DNA of 64,000 nt, from assembly GCA_964587165.1 (NCBI GenBank), contig CAZPKH010000003.1, positions 1-64,000 of the forward strand. Reading direction: 5' to 3'. Position 1 is the first letter of the stretch. The number at the start of each line of letters is the position of its first letter. Positions 60,304 through 64,000 of the stretch are shown here, one piece after another. Both the position numbers and the translations under genes were made by a program. This stretch comes from CAZPKH01 sp964587165. GTDB lineage: Bacteria > Bacteroidota > Bacteroidia > Bacteroidales > Muribaculaceae. The notes below the pieces were generated by a model. That model worked only from the letters and a program-made list of their open reading frames with translations, was not told the DNA's origin and searched no databases.

Positions 60304-61920
60304 ATGCTCAAAACACTCCGCAAAATCGTTCTCCCCGCAGTCATTCTCTTTGGCGCGCCTGTCGTATCCGGCCAACAGCCGGCGTCGATGGACAACCCCA
60401 TCACAAAAGCCGTGATGGACTCTTACGCAAAGATGCTTGCCGACGATCCTAACGACTATCTGGTGCTTTTCCGTCGCGCCAACGAGTACTATAACCACAA
60501 TATGTACGCCGATGCGCTGAACGATGTGAACAAAGCCATTGAATTTACCCCCACCAAGGAGAAAGACATCCGCTTCCAGTGCTACTCTCTACGCGCCTCG
60601 ATTTACGAGCGAAAGAAAATGTTTGCACAGGCCATAAACGACTACAACAGTGCGTTGGCTCTTAACCCGGACTCTTACCCTATCACATATCAGAAAGCCA
60701 ACACTGAGTTTGAGATGGGCAACTATACGGGTGCGAAGGCAACATACGAGCGACTTCAGCGACTCAATCCGCGCTCTCAGGAAGCTATGTTCGGTTTGGC
60801 AGCTGTAGCCGTCAAAAGTGGAAATACCGCACAGGCTTCCAAACTCCTTGACGAAGCAGTGGCGCTTACTCCTCAGAATCCGGACGCTTACATAAACCGC
60901 GCCGCCGTGTTCCGCATGATGGGCAACAATCAGGCTGCCGTCGACGATTATATCATGGCATTGTCGCTCTCTGACGGCTCAAACCTCGGCCGCCCGCTCA
61001 ATGCTTTGGTCAAGATGTCGGATACAAACTACAACGATGTGGTCAACTCCCTCTCCTCTGCCATACAGCGCGCTCCCCGCCAAGGCATATTCTACTATCT
61101 GCGCGGCATGATAGCCCAGAACCATTTCAGATATACATCCGCTATCACTGATTTTGAGTATATTAACACCAACTATCTGCTCGACTATCCCCCAATCTAC
61201 CGTCAGCTTGCAGAATGCTACTATGCCCTGTGCGAATTTGACAAAGCTCTCGAAAGCATCGATACAGCTATAGGCTCGACCGCCGACAATATCGACTCGT
61301 ATGTAGTGAAGTCGGACATCAAACGTGCTCAGAAGTCTTACAATCAGGCCATCACTGCTGCCGACCGTGCCCTCAGTAAAGAATCGGATTACGCTCCGGC
61401 ACTTTTGGCAAAAGGTCTGGCACAGCTCGACGGCAAATTTACTGTCGAGGGATCAAACTCGGTCGGAGCGGCAGTAGCAGCCGAGCCTCTGGAACCCTAC
61501 TACGCCATGGTGCGAGCATGGTCGCTCCGCGAATATCTCAATAATACCGCGCAGGCCGACAGCTACTGCACCGATGTGCTGAAAATGACACGCTACGACG
61601 AAACCGATGTGCGCTCTTTCCGTGGCTTTGCTTTTGCACAGCTCGGCCGAAATGAAGATGCTATCGCATGGATCAACAGTGTGATCGACGCAAATACGGA
61701 TCTCACCGACGGCGAGATACAGTATTACGCCGCTTGTCTTTACGCTCAGTTGGGCGACATTGAGAAGGGTCTTGCATACACTCAGCAGGCACTCGACAAA
61801 GGTTATGCCAACCTGTACAACTGGAAAGAGTGTTCCGACGCAGGAATCAACGTTGCGCCCCTGCGCAAAGATCCGCGCTTCGACGCAATGCTCACAGCCC
61901 ACAGCTTCCTTTTCAAATAA
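60304..61920 (+). CDS. Exported tetratricopeptide-repeat protein
   Basis: 538 residues. A signal peptide of about 22 residues (ends GAPVVSG) is followed by TPR units nearly throughout: for example YNHNMYADALNDVNKAIEF, KKMFAQAINDYNSALALNP, EDAIAWINSVIDAN and GDIEKGLAYTQQALDKGYA. The end, NVAPLRKDPRFDAML, resembles the closing motif of many Bacteroidetes TPR proteins. Periplasmic scaffold role is likely; partners unknown. 30 bases before the next exported protein. Confidence 0.75.
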   Translation: MLKTLRKIVLPAVILFGAPVVSGQQPASMDNPITKAVMDSYAKMLADDPNDYLVLFRRANEYYNHNMYADALNDVNKAIEFTPTKEKDIRFQCYSLRASIYERKKMFAQAINDYNSALALNPDSYPITYQKANTEFEMGNYTGAKATYERLQRLNPRSQEAMFGLAAVAVKSGNTAQASKLLDEAVALTPQNPDAYINRAAVFRMMGNNQAAVDDYIMALSLSDGSNLGRPLNALVKMSDTNYNDVVNSLSSAIQRAPRQGIFYYLRGMIAQNHFRYTSAITDFEYINTNYLLDYPPIYRQLAECYYALCEFDKALESIDTAIGSTADNIDSYVVKSDIKRAQKSYNQAITAADRALSKESDYAPALLAKGLAQLDGKFTVEGSNSVGAAVAAEPLEPYYAMVRAWSLREYLNNTAQADSYCTDVLKMTRYDETDVRSFRGFAFAQLGRNEDAIAWINSVIDANTDLTDGEIQYYAACLYAQLGDIEKGLAYTQQALDKGYANLYNWKECSDAGINVAPLRKDPRFDAMLTAHSFLFK

Positions 61921-61950
61921 TTATCCCCTCAGCATAATACTCCCTCATCT

Positions 61951-63261
61951 TTGAAAAATATCCTCTGCTCACTTGCCTTGGCGGCAACTGCGCTCACAGC
62001 ATCGGCCGTCCTCTCATTCTCAGGGCTCCCAATGCCTGAGCTTACTGTCGCACCTGACCCTCAGTCAGGACTCAACGATCTGTATGTGCTCTACCAGACA
62101 GTCGGGGTTCAGGCCGAATATACGGCATCGACCTCCACCGCGCCGGTGAAATGGTACAGATACAGCCAGCTCGGAGGTGGTTATGCCGAAGAGATACAGG
62201 GGATTGTGCACGCCGGCAACAAATGGACCCTGCCGCGCCTTGAGGGTGATATGGGGTACATCATCGAGGAGGGATCAAGCCGATATTATTGCTGGGTGGC
62301 CGACTATTCAGCTCACCCTTACAATGTTTCGGCTCTCGCCGAGGGTCCCGAGAGCGATTGCGACCGCATCAGCCTGATCCCGTCAGGTAAGGCCGACGAG
62401 ATGGTATATTATTCTATAAACGGTCGTCGTATGACCATCGACAGAGGTATCCGGCTGATCTACGACACGCAGAAATACGATGCCGACAGAGCTGAATATA
62501 CCACCGAGACTACCGAGACAACCTTCGCCTACCTCACCCCCACCCTGCACGCCGACGCACCGCTGTGTGCCACTCAGTTCCGTCTTGTAGGCGATAGATT
62601 CCTCCAATCATGGGGTATGGCCATGACCACCATTTCGCCCGAAGTGCAGCCTACAGCTGTGAGATGCGAGACCACAGCCGAAGTGACATCTCAGTCGGCC
62701 GACAACGAGCAGACTGTGGCCGGCAGCGAAGGCGGAGCTCTTGGCGGATCGGCACCCGTGACTGTCGATTTCCATGCAGCCGTCACCGACGCCGCCATAT
62801 TCCGTGAATGGCAGTTCTCCAGATATGAAGATTTCAGTGTGATAGATCTGCGGTACAACCAGCTCGACATAAGCCAGACATTCCTCGACCAAGGCTCAAC
62901 CTACGTGCGATTCATGGCCGCTAACGATACCGGCGACTGCTCGTATGCCGGCCCGACATATACCGTCTTTATCGGCGATTCGGCTCTCGAGATACCCAAC
63001 GCATTCTCGCCCGACGCCTCCGAAGGGGTGAACGACATTTGGAAAGTGAGCTATAAATCGTTGATTGAGTTTGAGTGCCATATTTTCAACCGCTACGGCA
63101 CCAAGATGAAATCTTTCACTGATCCGGCTGACGGCTGGGACGGTAAATACAACGGCAAATATGTACCGGCAGGCGTATACTATTATGTAATAAAAGCCAA
63201 AGGTGCCGACGGCCAGGTATATAACCGTAGCGGCGACATCAACATCATAAAATACAAATGA
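61951..63261 (+). CDS. Secreted protein with C-terminal type B (CHU_C/gliding-type) sorting domain
   Basis: 436 residues from a TTG start at 61951; there is no in-frame ATG between the previous gene and the signal peptide. Signal peptide about 1-20. The middle has several Cys and Ig-like strands. The C-terminal 90 residues (LEIPNAFSPDASEGVNDIWK, IFNRYGTKMKSF, DGWDGKYNGKYVPAGVYYY) match the gliding-motility-associated C-terminal domain, the type B signal of the type IX secretion system. No T9SS core gene is in this window. It may be outer-surface or secreted; function unknown. Its stop (TGA 63259-63261) overlaps an ATG that leads into the transglycosylase frame. Confidence 0.8.
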   Translation: MKNILCSLALAATALTASAVLSFSGLPMPELTVAPDPQSGLNDLYVLYQTVGVQAEYTASTSTAPVKWYRYSQLGGGYAEEIQGIVHAGNKWTLPRLEGDMGYIIEEGSSRYYCWVADYSAHPYNVSALAEGPESDCDRISLIPSGKADEMVYYSINGRRMTIDRGIRLIYDTQKYDADRAEYTTETTETTFAYLTPTLHADAPLCATQFRLVGDRFLQSWGMAMTTISPEVQPTAVRCETTAEVTSQSADNEQTVAGSEGGALGGSAPVTVDFHAAVTDAAIFREWQFSRYEDFSVIDLRYNQLDISQTFLDQGSTYVRFMAANDTGDCSYAGPTYTVFIGDSALEIPNAFSPDASEGVNDIWKVSYKSLIEFECHIFNRYGTKMKSFTDPADGWDGKYNGKYVPAGVYYYVIKAKGADGQVYNRSGDINIIKYK

Positions 63262-63281
63262 CACTCTCCCACACACAACCT

Positions 63282-64000
63282 ATGAAACTTAACTTTCTCG
63301 TAATACTAATGTTAGCCGCATCAACCGCGGCAACAGCCCGATCGGCCCAAGCTCCCGAACCCGCAGCTGTGGTCAACCCTACCGTGCCTAAGCAGATGGA
63401 GATTTTCGGCGAGAAAGTGGATCTGGACGCCGTATACAACGCCGAGCGACTCGATCGCGAGCTAACGGCCCTCGCCTACACTCACGGAAATACACTGCTG
63501 TGCCTTAAGCGGGCAAACCGCTACTTCCCGATGATGGCACCTATTCTCGAGCGTGGCGGCGTGCCCCTCGACATGCTCTATCTTGCCTGCACCGAGTCGA
63601 CACTCAACCCATACGCGCTGTCGCCCGCCAAGGCTGCCGGACTTTGGCAGTTTATGCCCGAGACGGGGCGTCAATATGGCCTGGAAGTAAACGATTACGT
63701 CGACGAGCGGTATCACCCGGTCAAAGCTACCGAAGCTGCTGTAAAATACCTCAAGGCGGCATACAACAGGTATGGCAACTGGGTGTCGGCAGCGTCATCG
63801 TACAACGCCGGAATGGGCCGTATTACAAACGAGCTCGCAGCTCAGCAGGTCGACACCTCGCTCGATCTGTGGCTTGTAGAGGAGACTACACGCTATCCGT
63901 TTCGAATTATGGCCTACAAACTGATCCTCCAGGAGCCGGGCCGATACGGTTTTGCACTGACACCCGACCAGTTATACCAACCGCTCGAATACGATATCGT
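63282..64000 (+). CDS. MltD-like lytic transglycosylase (GH23), 3' truncated by window
   Basis: 239 residues are visible, with no stop before base 64000. ATG 63282 gives a signal peptide (MKLNFLVILMLAASTAATA); an in-frame ATG at 63258 would add eight residues. The SLT domain shows the catalytic Glu105 in LACTESTLNPYALSP, followed by AAGLWQFMPETGRQYGLEV, the YLKAAYNRYGNW helix and ASSYNAGMGRI. It cleaves the MurNAc-GlcNAc bond of peptidoglycan to a 1,6-anhydro end. LysM repeats, usual in MltD, would lie beyond the window. Confidence 0.9.
   Translation, partial: MKLNFLVILMLAASTAATARSAQAPEPAAVVNPTVPKQMEIFGEKVDLDAVYNAERLDRELTALAYTHGNTLLCLKRANRYFPMMAPILERGGVPLDMLYLACTESTLNPYALSPAKAAGLWQFMPETGRQYGLEVNDYVDERYHPVKATEAAVKYLKAAYNRYGNWVSAASSYNAGMGRITNELAAQQVDTSLDLWLVEETTRYPFRIMAYKLILQEPGRYGFALTPDQLYQPLEYDI

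Noticed and set aside
1..64000. CRISPR array, tRNA, rRNA, insertion sequence, prophage or integron
   Set aside because: No regularly spaced repeats, no cloverleaf-like sequence, no transposase or integrase in any frame, and gene-to-gene gaps are too small.

Overview
The window is a gene-dense chromosomal stretch from a member of the Bacteroidales, most likely a Muribaculaceae-type gut bacterium. The phylum call rests on recurring TAnnTTTG promoter elements in front of genes, almost no Shine-Dalgarno sequences, an 11-subunit complex I with fused NuoCD, and Bacteroidales-typical families (DUF5606, DUF5715, DUF3316, DUF2027-Smr, fused BioG-BioC). The family-level call is inference. I saw no rRNA, tRNA, CRISPR array, insertion sequence or prophage. 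Both ends cut a gene: an EF-G paralogue at the left and a lytic transglycosylase at the right.

Layout. 1-3061: tail of an EF-G paralogue, then an AT-rich patch with an EptA-like phosphoethanolamine transferase and a small membrane ORF of unknown role. 3062-9843: parC followed by three exported proteins (DUF3316, an S41 peptidase lipoprotein, a large FN3/anchor-J protein) in one tight operon. 9847-12068: smpB with a Yip1-like membrane protein, divergent DUF5606 protein, rubrerythrin. 12213-23526, all minus strand: an outer-membrane beta-barrel/lipoprotein pair, a membrane-spanning TPR-LuxR regulator with a DUF3089 hydrolase, a VOC protein, greA, and a huge AsmA protein with a DUF5715 lipoprotein.

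23679-41216 is the centrepiece. On the minus strand, in order of transcription, it reads nuoA-B-CD-H, atpD-C-B-E-F-H-A-G, nuoI-J-K-L-M-N. A complete F1Fo-ATP synthase operon thus sits inside a complex I operon, between nuoH and nuoI. One consensus promoter lies upstream of nuoA, one strong hairpin lies after nuoN, and no consensus promoter is seen at the junctions. NuoE, F and G are absent, so the electron donor is probably not NADH through the usual module.

41510-45365 is a four-gene membrane-glycan operon: polytopic protein, decaprenyl-phosphate phosphoribosyltransferase-like UbiA enzyme, HAD-IB phosphatase and acyltransferase-3. 45370-47261 holds an EFR1-type flavodoxin/ferredoxin overlapping a DUF2027-Smr protein. 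48007-53368 is a biotin operon: bioA, bioF, a fused bioG-bioC, and a fusion of bioD to a DEDDy 3'-5' exonuclease. The right part has speA, an OmpA-like/TPR lipoprotein, a nucleoside permease, rsmE-kdsA, a TPR protein, a protein with a type B (CHU_C-like) secretion domain, and the truncated transglycosylase.

The strongest leads are the nested nuo/atp operon and the BioD-exonuclease fusion. Secondary leads are the polyprenyl-phosphoribose mini-cluster, the AT-rich patch near 2400-2860, and a promoter-leader-terminator unit at 47328-47405.
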